The notes under the pieces: model-generated
Databases searched by the model: none
What the model was told of the DNA's origin: nothing
What the model saw: only the letters and a program-made list of their open reading frames with translations
NCBI GenBank assembly: GCA_030145305.1
Contig: JAQYVX010000013.1
Span: 1 to 55,544, forward strand
Length of the DNA stretch: 55,544 nucleotides
Source of the DNA: Halarcobacter sp.
Lineage (GTDB): Bacteria; Campylobacterota; Campylobacteria; Campylobacterales; Arcobacteraceae
Direction of reading: 5' to 3'
Position numbers and translations under genes: made by a program
Part shown: positions 44,820-53,559 of the stretch, piece after piece
Layout: the number at the start of each line of letters is the position of its first letter
Numbering within the stretch: position 1 is the stretch's first letter

Positions 44820-45626
44820 ATGAGTTTTTGGAATAATTTTGAAAAAGATATATATACACTTATTTCACATCGTGGTGTTAGATTAACAAGAGCAGAAAAT
44901 ACAATCTCTGCATTTGAGCAAGCAATTTTAAAATATAAAATTGTAGAGTTTGATGTAGCTTTTTCTAGTGATGGAGTTCCTGTAATAATACATGATGATA
45001 CCCTAGAAAGAACCAGTAATGTAAAAGATTTTAATGAATTCAAAGCACCTTATAATGTTGTGGATTATACTTATAAACAACTTTTACAACTTGATTTTGG
45101 CTCATGGTTTATAAAAGACGACCCCTTTGGAACAATAAAAGATGGTATGGTTTCAGTAGAAGAATTAAAAAATCTAGGAATTCAAAGAATATTAACGCTA
45201 GAAGAAACTTTAATTTTTTTAAGAGAAAACAATACCTTTGCAAATATCGAAATAAAAGATTTAGAAAATACAAAATTTGATGAAATTGCAGTTCAAGAAG
45301 TCCTAAGAATAGTTGATGAAACACAAATGGAAAATAACGTTATGATTTCATCATTTAATCATAAATATTTAAAGCAAGTATATGAATTAAATTCTTTTAT
45401 TGAAACAGCAGCCTTACAAGAAGATCGCCACCCAAAAAATTTAATAAAATACTTAAAAAGTTTGCATGTACAAAACTATAATCCTAGTTTTGAAATCACC
45501 GATAAAACCTTAGTAAAAAAATTAAATGCTGCGGGATTTTATGTTAATGTTTATACTGTAAATACTCAAGAAGATATAAATAAACTTTTTGAATGGGAAG
45601 TAAAATCAGTTTTTACAGATTTTTAA
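44820..45626 (+). CDS. Glycerophosphodiester phosphodiesterase family protein
   Basis: 268 residues, no signal peptide. The GDPD motifs are LISHRGVRLTRAENTISAFEQAI, VEFDVAFSSDGVPVIIHDDTLERTSN (catalytic HR, metal-binding E-D and H-D), FANIEIKD, and VYTVNTQEDINKLFEWEVKSVFTDF at the end. It cuts glycerophosphodiesters to glycerol-3-phosphate and an alcohol. Its position as the last gene of the PotABCD-like operon suggests the transporter may import a glycerophosphodiester or headgroup amine rather than a polyamine (inference). Confidence 0.9.
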   Translation: MSFWNNFEKDIYTLISHRGVRLTRAENTISAFEQAILKYKIVEFDVAFSSDGVPVIIHDDTLERTSNVKDFNEFKAPYNVVDYTYKQLLQLDFGSWFIKDDPFGTIKDGMVSVEELKNLGIQRILTLEETLIFLRENNTFANIEIKDLENTKFDEIAVQEVLRIVDETQMENNVMISSFNHKYLKQVYELNSFIETAALQEDRHPKNLIKYLKSLHVQNYNPSFEITDKTLVKKLNAAGFYVNVYTVNTQEDINKLFEWEVKSVFTDF

Positions 45627-45707
45627 AATACTAATTAAAAAATCAAATCTTTTAAATTAATATTTTTTCTTGCCTTGGTTTAAAATTTTTAAGCTAAAAT
45701 TTCGCCA

Positions 45708-47330
45708 ATGAATTTAACACAAGAACAAATTGAAATAATAAATGCAAAAGAGGATTCTTTTAAAATAAATGCTGTTGCAGGAAGTGGAAAAACAACCACC
45801 CTGCTAGAGTATGCAAAGAAAAATCCCCATCTTAAGATTTTATATCTAGCTTATAATAAGTCCTTACAAACTTCTATACAAGATAAGCTTAAAGAATATA
45901 GGCTTTCTCATATGAAAGTAAGCACTATTCATTCCCTCGCATATAATAAGATACAAGCCTACCAGTATAATCTATGCAATGATTTAAAAATTCAAGTAAT
46001 AGAGTTTTGTTTATGTGAATATGAACACCAAGTTAATCAAAGATCAAATTATTTTCCAATAGCTGAGTATGTAACTTTAATAAAAGATTTAGTGAATTTT
46101 TATTGTAACTCATCATTAATTGCTTTAGATTCAACTCTGCTAGAAAGATATAAAAAGCAGTGTGATTTAGGACAAAAGATTATTGACCTTTTAAATAAAG
46201 ATGAACAAAAAGCATTAAATCACTTAAAACATATACTTTCAGCCATGAAAAATAAAAAAATTGATGCAATACATGATTTTTATTTAAAAATGTTTTATTT
46301 AAATAAGTCTGTTTGTAAAAGCTTGGATTATGATTTAATCTTAGTTGATGAAGCACAAGATATTTCAGATGTTATGATTGGTATTGTTGAAGCACAGGAT
46401 TGTAGACGAATTTATATAGGCGATTCTTTTCAACAGATTTACTCATTTAGATATGCTATTAATGCTTTGTATAAAATTGATTTACCCCAATATTCATTAT
46501 CAAAAAGTTTCAGATTTTCTAATACTTATGCCAAAATTTTACAAAACTCTTTAAATGAACTTTATACTATAAATACAAAAAAAACTTTAAAAATATCTGG
46601 AATGGATAGTGAAACAAAAGTTGGTAAAAATGCTATTGATACAAATAAACCCTATTGTGTAATAGCTAGAACAACTTTTGGTTTAGTTCAAGAACTTGTT
46701 TTTTTAATGCATGATGATAAAAAAATATATTTTGAAGGGGGATATTCCTCTTATTCTTTTATGAATCAAACAGTTTATTCTATATTTTATTTAAAAGAAA
46801 AGAAATTTGATAAAATTACAATGAGTGAGATAAAAGAGTTTGAATCAATATTTGAACTTGAACAGTTTTCAAAAGATACAAAAAATCAAGATTTTTTAAA
46901 TGTTATCAAATTTATTAATGCTTATGGCGATAATATTTTTGAGATTAATAAAAAAATAAAAGAAAAATTAACTACAAAAAAAGAAGAAGCTGATATTATT
47001 TTTACAACCACTCATAAATCAAAAGGTTTAGAATATGAACAAGTTTTGATGGCAAATGACTTTGTAACAAAAAAAGAGATAACAAATCAAAAAAATAAAA
47101 TGTCATTTACCCAAGAACTTGAAGAATTAAATATCTATTATGTAGCAGCTACTAGAGCTAAAAAAGCAATAAGTTTAACCTCTTTAAACTTAGATTATAA
47201 GTATAATGAAAATGATAACCATGCCCCTAGTTCAAATAAATATAGAAGAAAATCCAGTGACAAAAAAATGAAAAATCTTCAAGAAGATTGGTTAAAAAAT
47301 AATAGAGTCAAAAAAGTTATTAACTTATAA
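45708..47330 (+). CDS. UvrD/Rep-like superfamily 1 DNA helicase
   Basis: 540 residues, shorter than UvrD (about 720). Motifs: I AVAGSGKTTTLLEYA, Ia LAYNKSLQ, II ILVDEAQDIS, III GDSFQQIYSFRYA, V TTHKSKGLEYEQV, VI YVAATRAKK. The 1A/1B/2A/2B order is like F-box-helicase-type or phage-type SF1 helicases. The tail is basic. Solitary gene on its own promoter; role in repair or replication restart is likely. Confidence 0.85.
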   Translation: MNLTQEQIEIINAKEDSFKINAVAGSGKTTTLLEYAKKNPHLKILYLAYNKSLQTSIQDKLKEYRLSHMKVSTIHSLAYNKIQAYQYNLCNDLKIQVIEFCLCEYEHQVNQRSNYFPIAEYVTLIKDLVNFYCNSSLIALDSTLLERYKKQCDLGQKIIDLLNKDEQKALNHLKHILSAMKNKKIDAIHDFYLKMFYLNKSVCKSLDYDLILVDEAQDISDVMIGIVEAQDCRRIYIGDSFQQIYSFRYAINALYKIDLPQYSLSKSFRFSNTYAKILQNSLNELYTINTKKTLKISGMDSETKVGKNAIDTNKPYCVIARTTFGLVQELVFLMHDDKKIYFEGGYSSYSFMNQTVYSIFYLKEKKFDKITMSEIKEFESIFELEQFSKDTKNQDFLNVIKFINAYGDNIFEINKKIKEKLTTKKEEADIIFTTTHKSKGLEYEQVLMANDFVTKKEITNQKNKMSFTQELEELNIYYVAATRAKKAISLTSLNLDYKYNENDNHAPSSNKYRRKSSDKKMKNLQEDWLKNNRVKKVINL

Positions 47331-47344
47331 GACTCTATTTATTA

Positions 47345-48049
47345 TTACTCTTTTTGCCAAATATTTATCAAAATCATTAATGACATTAAAAGTATAGATG
47401 AAACCATAAGCCCACCCATTATATAAATCATATAAACTAAACCCGTAAAGAATTTGGAAAACCACCATGAGAATATATCCAAAAATGCCCCTCCATAAGA
47501 AGTCCAAATTAATGTTGTTTTTATATTATTTTTATATGTTGTATATGAAAAAATCAATGTCAATGTAATTAAAAACATTGCAATACCAAACATATGTATA
47601 TGGGCTTGTTTAGACATTTTAGACCATGAGTAACCAACTTGAGTATGGCTTTTAATTTCTTCATATGTTTCAAAAGGCATAGAAGGAATAGCTTTACTCA
47701 TTTCTGATGATTTACTATGACAATCAGCACAATCTAAAGCCATAATCTCTTTTACCTCAGGATAAAGTTCATCTTCTTTCAATGAACCATTTTTGATCCA
47801 TCTATCTACTGTATCAATATCAGAATCATCAGCTACATGCTCATACATATTTCCTTTCATAGAAGCTACTAACTCAGGAGTTGTATATTTATTCTGTATT
47901 TGAGATACCGTAGGAATATTTATCCCTTTTTTTTCTCCTGTTAACTCTAAACCTAGAAGGATAACTGAAGAAATTGTTGCTATTATTATAAACATCAAAA
48001 ACAGCGAAATCGCTGTCTTTGCTTGAATATTTAGTTGTTGAATATTCAT
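47345..48049 (-). CDS. Membrane-anchored monoheme cytochrome c-like protein
   Basis: 234 residues. One N-terminal membrane segment (about 11-34), a periplasmic domain with one heme c motif CADCH (Cys107, Cys110, His111), then three hydrophobic segments in the C-terminal third containing several His (QAHIHMFGIAMF). It looks like an electron-transfer protein linking quinone or membrane to a periplasmic partner. It follows the ethylbenzene-dehydrogenase-related gene by 27 bp on the same strand and is probably co-regulated with it by the divergent two-component system. Confidence 0.7.
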   Translation of the reverse strand: MNIQQLNIQAKTAISLFLMFIIIATISSVILLGLELTGEKKGINIPTVSQIQNKYTTPELVASMKGNMYEHVADDSDIDTVDRWIKNGSLKEDELYPEVKEIMALDCADCHSKSSEMSKAIPSMPFETYEEIKSHTQVGYSWSKMSKQAHIHMFGIAMFLITLTLIFSYTTYKNNIKTTLIWTSYGGAFLDIFSWWFSKFFTGLVYMIYIMGGLMVSSILLMSLMILINIWQKE

Positions 48050-48076
48050 TTTATCTCCCCCTTTCTCATTCTTCTA

Positions 48077-49147
48077 CTATTTGAAATTAAGTTTAATACT
48101 TCCCTCATGGAACATATGATTAATTTGAGTATTATCAAATGCTGCTACACCAAAGTAATAATCTTTTTTCATGTCATTAAACTGAACATCTTGTACTTTT
48201 GATTTAGGATGATTAGTTATTAAAGCTCTTTTAAATACTAAAGTCCATTTTCCATCAGCATATTTACTACTAGTTTGGATATCTGCTGCTGAACCACTCA
48301 TTTTAGAAACTATAATTGCAGGAATCATATCGCCAGCTTTAAAATTATCTACAAAAGGAACTTTTTCAGCATCTAAAAGATATGTAAGTTTATTATCAGT
48401 ATTTTTGCTCATATACATTGGCATTTTTTTATCTTTAGTCATGTTGTTTTTATAACCACCACCAAGTTTTTCATCACCATGTCTACCCCAGTTTTTATTT
48501 TTTTTAGGATCCTTAATATCATCAACATATTGGTCATGACTCAAATCAAAAGCTAAGCCTGTTCTAACTGACTTCCAATGCCACATATCAATAGTTTCTC
48601 CTGCTTTTCTTGTGTATTTTCTACCTGCACTTGAATCTGACAAACCAGCATTCATACCATCTTTAGTAAGGTGACATGCTATTGCACAACCTTTTTTAGC
48701 AAATCCTTTTGCTTTTATATCCCAATACACACCTGCTTTGTCTTCATAATAAGTATTTTCATGACCCGTTTGATCTTTATCTTTTAATTGTTTCCATGAA
48801 CCATCTTCTTGCTTTATCCAAGGATATCTAGCAACACTATAAGTTGGATCTTCATATTGCATAAATAAATAGATGCTATCATTATCATATAATGATTTTA
48901 ATGTTGCATTTGTTGTTGTGATTCCTGGGAAACCTTTTGGTTTATATGGAGTTTCACTTAAAGTTAAATTTAACATTGGAGCAGTTTTCCATGCTGGATT
49001 ATCTGCATCTAAAGTAATTGGTTCAGAAATTTTTGCACTATCTAAACTATACTTTTCACCTTTTGCAAATGATGATGTCCCTATTATTAAAGAACTTGCC
49101 AAGGCAACGGAAATACCTGTTGTTAATATCTTGTTAAAAGTTTTCAT
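48077..49147 (-). CDS. Ethylbenzene-dehydrogenase-related heme-binding protein
   Basis: 356 residues from the ATG at 49147 (TAAGGAGAAG site); an upstream in-frame ATG is discarded because it would place residues before the signal peptide. After the signal (ends near SSFAKG) comes the EB_dh / DMSO-reductase-like heme-binding fold: PITLDADNPAWKTAP, NDSIYLFMQYEDPT, VYWDIKAKGF, ATG-free beta segments and a final SIKLNFK. It also has CAIACH (Cys154, Cys158, His159), a CxxxCH that may bind heme c in an unusual spacing. No molybdenum subunit is nearby, so it may be a stand-alone periplasmic heme protein. Confidence 0.78.
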   Translation of the reverse strand: MKTFNKILTTGISVALASSLIIGTSSFAKGEKYSLDSAKISEPITLDADNPAWKTAPMLNLTLSETPYKPKGFPGITTTNATLKSLYDNDSIYLFMQYEDPTYSVARYPWIKQEDGSWKQLKDKDQTGHENTYYEDKAGVYWDIKAKGFAKKGCAIACHLTKDGMNAGLSDSSAGRKYTRKAGETIDMWHWKSVRTGLAFDLSHDQYVDDIKDPKKNKNWGRHGDEKLGGGYKNNMTKDKKMPMYMSKNTDNKLTYLLDAEKVPFVDNFKAGDMIPAIIVSKMSGSAADIQTSSKYADGKWTLVFKRALITNHPKSKVQDVQFNDMKKDYYFGVAAFDNTQINHMFHEGSIKLNFK

Positions 49148-49274
49148 TTTCTTCTCCTTAAATTTTATAATCAAATTATCATATATCAACATTTCGTATA
49201 TATTAATTCAACATTAATTTTTCTTAATATTCCTATTAATAATAATTCAATTAATTTTCAGTTATGATTTTTAA

Positions 49275-49949
49275 ATGAATGTATTAATAGTAGAAGATGA
49301 TGAAAAAATATTAACTTATATTGCTAAGGGGCTAAAAGAAGAAAGCTTTAGTGTAGACATTGCAAGTAGTGGTGATGATGGACTTTACTTAGCCCAAATA
49401 AATGAGTACGATATTATTATACTAGATTGGGGATTGCCAAGTATAAGTGGCCTTCAAATTTGTAAAGAGTTACGTTTGCAAAAAATCACTACTCCTATTC
49501 TAATGTTAACGGCAAAAAATGATATTGATGACAAAATAGAAAGTTTAGAATCTGGAATGGATGATTATATGACTAAACCTTTTGTCTTTAGAGAATTAGT
49601 TGCTAGAATCAATTCTTTGATTAGACGTTCTTCTTATAATCACTCAGATCTAATCACTTTAGATACTCTTGAAGTAAATATTTCAAAAAGAACTGTTAAG
49701 CGTTCAAATAAAATTATAGAACTTACAAGTAAAGAATTTTCTATATTAGTATATATGCTAAATAATAAAGGAAATATAGTAACTCATACAAAACTACAAG
49801 ATAAAGTCTGGGGAATGAGTGAGATAACCTCCTCAAATGTAATTAATGTTTTTGTTCATCATTTAAGAAAAAAAATTGATATAAAAGGTGAACTTCCCCT
49901 AATAAAAACTATTCGTGGTTCAGGATATAAAATAGAGGCAAACTCTTAA
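49275..49949 (+). CDS. OmpR-family response regulator
   Basis: 224 residues. Receiver: VEDDEKIL, phospho-Asp in IIILDWGLPS, MLTAKND, TKPFVFREL. C-terminal OmpR winged helix: ITLDTLEVNISKRTV, ELTSKEFSILVYMLNN, NVINVFVHHLRKKID, IRGSGYKIEA. It starts 127 bp from the divergent heme-protein gene and is followed by its kinase after 1 bp. The gap contains repeated ATTAAT-type half-sites (for example ATTCAACATTAATTTTTC near 49206) that could be its targets. Confidence 0.93.
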   Translation: MNVLIVEDDEKILTYIAKGLKEESFSVDIASSGDDGLYLAQINEYDIIILDWGLPSISGLQICKELRLQKITTPILMLTAKNDIDDKIESLESGMDDYMTKPFVFRELVARINSLIRRSSYNHSDLITLDTLEVNISKRTVKRSNKIIELTSKEFSILVYMLNNKGNIVTHTKLQDKVWGMSEITSSNVINVFVHHLRKKIDIKGELPLIKTIRGSGYKIEANS

Positions 49950-49950
49950 G

Positions 49951-51357
49951 ATGGATATCGTATATTTTATTTATGGTTTATCTTTTTTTGTTTTTGGAGT
50001 TTTAGTATTATTTGTTAGAACTAAAGATAGTGATTTATTCTTTGCTGATAAAATTTGGTTCTTAGGAATGTTTGCAATATTACATGCAATTGTCGAATGG
50101 ATTGTTCTTTATGAGAATATTTATCCTTCATCCAAGTCTTTCCTTATTCCTTTTGAAGTTGTTATTTTGCTCCTCTCATATTTATTTTTATTTGAATTTT
50201 CACGTTTTATTTTAAGAAAGAGTTTTGAAAATCAAACTTCAAGGTATCATTTTATTTATCATATTTATTCTGGTCCTATTATTTATATTATAAGTGCATC
50301 CTTACTTATTACTCATATTGTGTTATTTCCAGGATTAAATGAAACTATAGTGGCAATTCGTTATACCTATGGATTTTGGGGTTCATTATTCTTAGGTATT
50401 GGACTTTATTTTTATAGTAATACCTTAAAAGAAGTAAGTCATATTAAAGAATTAAAATTTTATTTTAAAATTGCGGGGATTTCTTTTTTATGTTATTCAT
50501 TTTTTGCAGGATTAATTGTTCCTTCAGCAGAACACTTCCCAGCTAGATATTTAAATGAGCAATGGTTTCTGGAAACATTTCATCTACCTGTACAAGTATT
50601 TAGGTCTCTTTGTGCTTTAGGTATTGCTATATCTTCTATAAAAGCCTTAGAAATTTTTAGAAATGAACTTACAGAAAAACTAAACCAATCCTTTCAACAA
50701 ATTAAAGAGTTTAACTCAAATGCTTCACATCAATTAAAGACACCTTTATCTTCAATGAAAGTACAAATTGATGTTACCTTAGAAAAAGAACGAACAAATA
50801 CAGAATATAAAGAAGTATTAACTTCAATCAATCAAGAAGTAAACTCTTTGCAAAGTCTAGTATCAAATCTTTTGATGCTAACAAGAATGAGAGACAAGAC
50901 AATAAAAGAGGGTTTCAAAGAATTACAATTGGATGATATTTTACTTGAGGTAATTGGCGAAAATATTATAATGGCCCAAAAGAAAAAAATAAATCTTGAT
51001 ATAAAAAATTTAGACGAATTGAAATTAAAAGGAAATGCAACTCTTCTTTCAATATTAATTACTAATTTAATTGATAATGCAATAAAATATACTCCCAAAG
51101 AAAGAACAATTACAATATCTTTAAAAAAATCTATTTTATCAATTAAAGATGAAGGTATAGGTATAGAAAAGGATAAAATAGAACTAATTTTTGATAAATT
51201 CTATCAAATTAATAAAATCAAAGATAAAACAATAAAAGGTTATGGATTAGGATTAGCAATGGTTAAAAAAATTGCTAAATTACATAATGGTTCAATTAGT
51301 ATTAAAAGTCAAATCAATAAAGGAACTACTATTTTCATAAAGTTTGAGACAAAATGA
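49951..51357 (+). CDS. Sensor histidine kinase with multi-pass membrane N-terminus
   Basis: 468 residues. The first ~230 residues are a membrane sensor with about seven hydrophobic segments, different from the two-segment kinase at 7218. H-box FNSNASHQLKTPLSSM, N-box ILITNLIDNAIKYT, G-boxes IKDEGIGIEKDKI and GYGLGLAMVKKIAKLH are intact. A membrane-embedded sensor suggests a redox, quinone or lipid-side signal. Coupled to the regulator (1 bp) and overlapping a tiny membrane ORF by 4 bp. Confidence 0.92.
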   Translation: MDIVYFIYGLSFFVFGVLVLFVRTKDSDLFFADKIWFLGMFAILHAIVEWIVLYENIYPSSKSFLIPFEVVILLLSYLFLFEFSRFILRKSFENQTSRYHFIYHIYSGPIIYIISASLLITHIVLFPGLNETIVAIRYTYGFWGSLFLGIGLYFYSNTLKEVSHIKELKFYFKIAGISFLCYSFFAGLIVPSAEHFPARYLNEQWFLETFHLPVQVFRSLCALGIAISSIKALEIFRNELTEKLNQSFQQIKEFNSNASHQLKTPLSSMKVQIDVTLEKERTNTEYKEVLTSINQEVNSLQSLVSNLLMLTRMRDKTIKEGFKELQLDDILLEVIGENIIMAQKKKINLDIKNLDELKLKGNATLLSILITNLIDNAIKYTPKERTITISLKKSILSIKDEGIGIEKDKIELIFDKFYQINKIKDKTIKGYGLGLAMVKKIAKLHNGSISIKSQINKGTTIFIKFETK

Positions 51358-51458
51358 CAATTTTATATAAAATATTTGAGATAGGAATTGGAATATATTT
51401 TATTTATTTACTTATTAAGTTTTTAAAATGTAAATTTGCTAAGTGTGATTTAGATTAA
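51354..51458 (+). CDS. Possible 34-residue membrane peptide coupled to the kinase gene
   Basis: The ATG overlaps the kinase stop (ATGA). Sequence: MTILYKIFEIGIGIYFIYLL then IKFLKCKFAKCDLD. One clear membrane helix followed by a short Cys-containing tail (KCKFAKC). Its stop lies in the loop region of the terminator, so the operon ends with it. No ribosome binding site of its own besides coupling. Could be a small accessory of the sensor or a chance ORF. Confidence 0.45.
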   Translation: MTILYKIFEIGIGIYFIYLLIKFLKCKFAKCDLD

Positions 51459-51466
51459 TCACACTT
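51441..51466. terminator. Bidirectional terminator after the kinase operon and the DsbA-like gene
   Basis: A perfect 10-bp stem AAGTGTGATT / AATCACACTT with a 6-nt loop between convergent genes, followed by a T-rich stretch on the right. Confidence 0.8.
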
Positions 51467-51486
51467 TCGCTTTACTAATAAAATAT

Positions 51487-52128
51487 TTATAATTCAGATT
51501 CTATTAAATTAATTAAATTTTCCCATCCAAAGTTTTGTAAAGGTTTTCCATTTACAAAAAATGCTGGAGTTTTATCAGCTTTTAGAGTTTCTGCATCAGC
51601 TAAATCTTGATTGATAATTAAATCAGCTTTAGGGTCATTCATAAATTTACCTAATTTTTCCATATCCAAGCCTTCAACTTTATTTAAAATTCTCCAAAGT
51701 TTTTGAGGGTTTACAACATGCCCATCTATCCAATGTCTTTGTGTAGAAAAAACAAGATCAAGAGTTTCATGAAATAAGCCTTGTTCTCTTGCACCTTCTA
51801 GCATTTTAACTGCATAATTTGAATTTTGATGAAAAGGAGCATATCTTAAAACTAATTTTATATCACCCTTTTTTTCTTCCATTAATTTTTTAACTCTAAA
51901 ATGAAAATCAGCACAAGTTCCACAAGCTGGGTCAAAAAACTCTACTAATTGAACTTTTGCATCTGCATTTCCAACAACTAAAGAGTGAGGTCTTTGAAAA
52001 AGTTCTGCTTGTTCTTTTGACATTTTTGTTAATTTCTCAGATTGAGAATTTTTGTAGGCATATCCGCCACCAATGAAGATTGCTATTAATACAACAATCG
52101 AAATTAAAACTACTTTTTTATTTTGCAT
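51487..52128 (-). CDS. DsbA-family thiol oxidoreductase, membrane-anchored
   Basis: 213 residues. N-terminal anchor (VVLISIVVLIAIFIGGGYAY), then a thioredoxin fold with DsbA-type helical insert: VQLVEFFDPACGTCADFHFRVKKL (active site CGTC), later KTPAFFVNGKPLQNFGWENLINLI with the cis-Pro. Matches the 'thioredoxin_4' group that includes BdbD-like proteins. It acts outside the membrane on disulfides; partner unknown. Confidence 0.88.
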   Translation of the reverse strand: MQNKKVVLISIVVLIAIFIGGGYAYKNSQSEKLTKMSKEQAELFQRPHSLVVGNADAKVQLVEFFDPACGTCADFHFRVKKLMEEKKGDIKLVLRYAPFHQNSNYAVKMLEGAREQGLFHETLDLVFSTQRHWIDGHVVNPQKLWRILNKVEGLDMEKLGKFMNDPKADLIINQDLADAETLKADKTPAFFVNGKPLQNFGWENLINLIESEL

Positions 52129-52160
52129 ATCTATCTCCGTAGTAAAGTACTAAAGATTTT

Positions 52161-52196
52161 ATCTAATCCTCTGTGTAGTCTATATGTAGATTAGAT
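52161..52196 (-). terminator. Hairpin between the DUF711 gene and the DsbA-like gene
   Basis: An 8-bp inverted repeat (ATCTAATC / GATTAGAT) with a 20-nt loop, followed on the minus strand by AAAATCTTT. Lies just after the DUF711 stop; a weak terminator or a leader hairpin for the next gene. Confidence 0.5.
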
Positions 52197-52203
52197 TTGT
52201 TTA

Positions 52204-53460
52204 TTAAGGAACTTCTAAAATAGCGCAATTACATAAATCATCACTTTCATATTCTGTTAATTCCCCTGCTTCTTTTTCTGGATAAGGAAAAAGTCTTACA
52301 GTCAAGGGTTTATTTAGTCTAAAAGCCATAGTTCCAGTGTCTCGCATTAAAGCTGAAATCTTATCTATTGAAGTATTTCCTGGAATTGGAACAGTATCAA
52401 GTCCTATTCCACAAACAGCACTATTAGTTAATAAAGTTCTAATATCATAATTATTTTTTACTGTTCCTTTAGCTAATCCTAAGTCTTCGATAACTGCAAG
52501 CATTAAACCTGAAAATCCTACTAAAGGTAGATTTTCAACTCCTTTAAATACTTTTGTTAATAAAGAAGATACTTCAACACTTCCTGCTGCTCCAAAATAT
52601 GGCACACCTAATAATTCATAAACTTTTGTCATTGAAGAGCAATTTTTTGAAGGAGCGGCTGAACTATCTATTCCTACAAATTTGAAATCTTTGCTAAAGT
52701 TTTCATCTTCACTTTCATATAAATCTAAAATATCTTTTACATTATTAACATGATATTGTAATGCTTGATTCATGATTTTATAATATTGAGAGAATAATTC
52801 TTGGTGATTTTTAATCTCTTTATTTTTATTAAACTCTTCTAAAACATGAACTAATAAATCAGGAGTTTCAAATCCTATTACATATGAGTTTTCTAATTTG
52901 CTATCATGATAAGAAGCTGGAAAATATGGAATAAAGGTCTTACAATTAAAATTAACCGTAAAATTAAAATTACCCTCGCCTCTTGGAGTTAATTGGGAAA
53001 TCTTTTGTACAGCTTTCGAGCAATGTCTTATAAGTTCATTATCTAAAATATCATATTCATTTATTGGCACATTAACACAAGCATTACAAAGATCACCATA
53101 AGATGCAATAAGTTCAGGCAGAAGTTCAATTTCATTTATAGTTTTAGCTTCACCTATTGCAAATCTTATACGTAAGCCCTCATTTGCAAAAGTGTTTAAA
53201 TGATTACTTAGAATCTCTAAGTCTGCTTTTGCACTTTCTAAACTCGAAATATCTAAATACTCTGCAAAAGCATTTGTTACTATTCTTATTGATTGGACTT
53301 CATAATTATTTTCATTAAATTTTTTTGTTAATTCATTACAAAAATTACATGCTTTTTCTATTTCGTCTTTCCAAAATGTTTTATTTTTTTTTAGAGTTAG
53401 GAAAGTTGTTATTGTTCTTATTTTACATAAATCTTTATTTTGATAAGTGGAGTAATTCAT
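52204..53460 (-). CDS. DUF711 (UPF0210) family protein
   Basis: 418 residues. The N-terminal KIRTITTFLTL and RIVTNAFAEY, central GEGNFNFTVNFNC, and GVPYFGAAGSVEVSSLLTKV, GFSGLMLAVIEDLGLA and CGIGLDTVPIPGNTS resemble the UPF0210/DUF711 family, related in fold to pyruvate formate-lyase-like proteins but lacking an experimentally known function. The family is usually about 450 residues; this one is slightly shorter. Solitary, divergent from the TSUP permease gene. Confidence 0.8.
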   Translation of the reverse strand: MNYSTYQNKDLCKIRTITTFLTLKKNKTFWKDEIEKACNFCNELTKKFNENNYEVQSIRIVTNAFAEYLDISSLESAKADLEILSNHLNTFANEGLRIRFAIGEAKTINEIELLPELIASYGDLCNACVNVPINEYDILDNELIRHCSKAVQKISQLTPRGEGNFNFTVNFNCKTFIPYFPASYHDSKLENSYVIGFETPDLLVHVLEEFNKNKEIKNHQELFSQYYKIMNQALQYHVNNVKDILDLYESEDENFSKDFKFVGIDSSAAPSKNCSSMTKVYELLGVPYFGAAGSVEVSSLLTKVFKGVENLPLVGFSGLMLAVIEDLGLAKGTVKNNYDIRTLLTNSAVCGIGLDTVPIPGNTSIDKISALMRDTGTMAFRLNKPLTVRLFPYPEKEAGELTEYESDDLCNCAILEVP

Positions 53461-53559
53461 TTATACACCTTTTGAAATTTCTTAAAGTATAACTAAAAAA
53501 TAATCTTCAAACAATCCAAATATTGCTATAATTGCGCCAAATTAAAAGAAAGTAAATAA

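Noticed and set aside
49193-49274. Defined operator for the OmpR-type regulator
   Set aside because: ATTAAT-like half-sites recur, but the whole gap is AT-rich and no spacing stands out enough to name a site.
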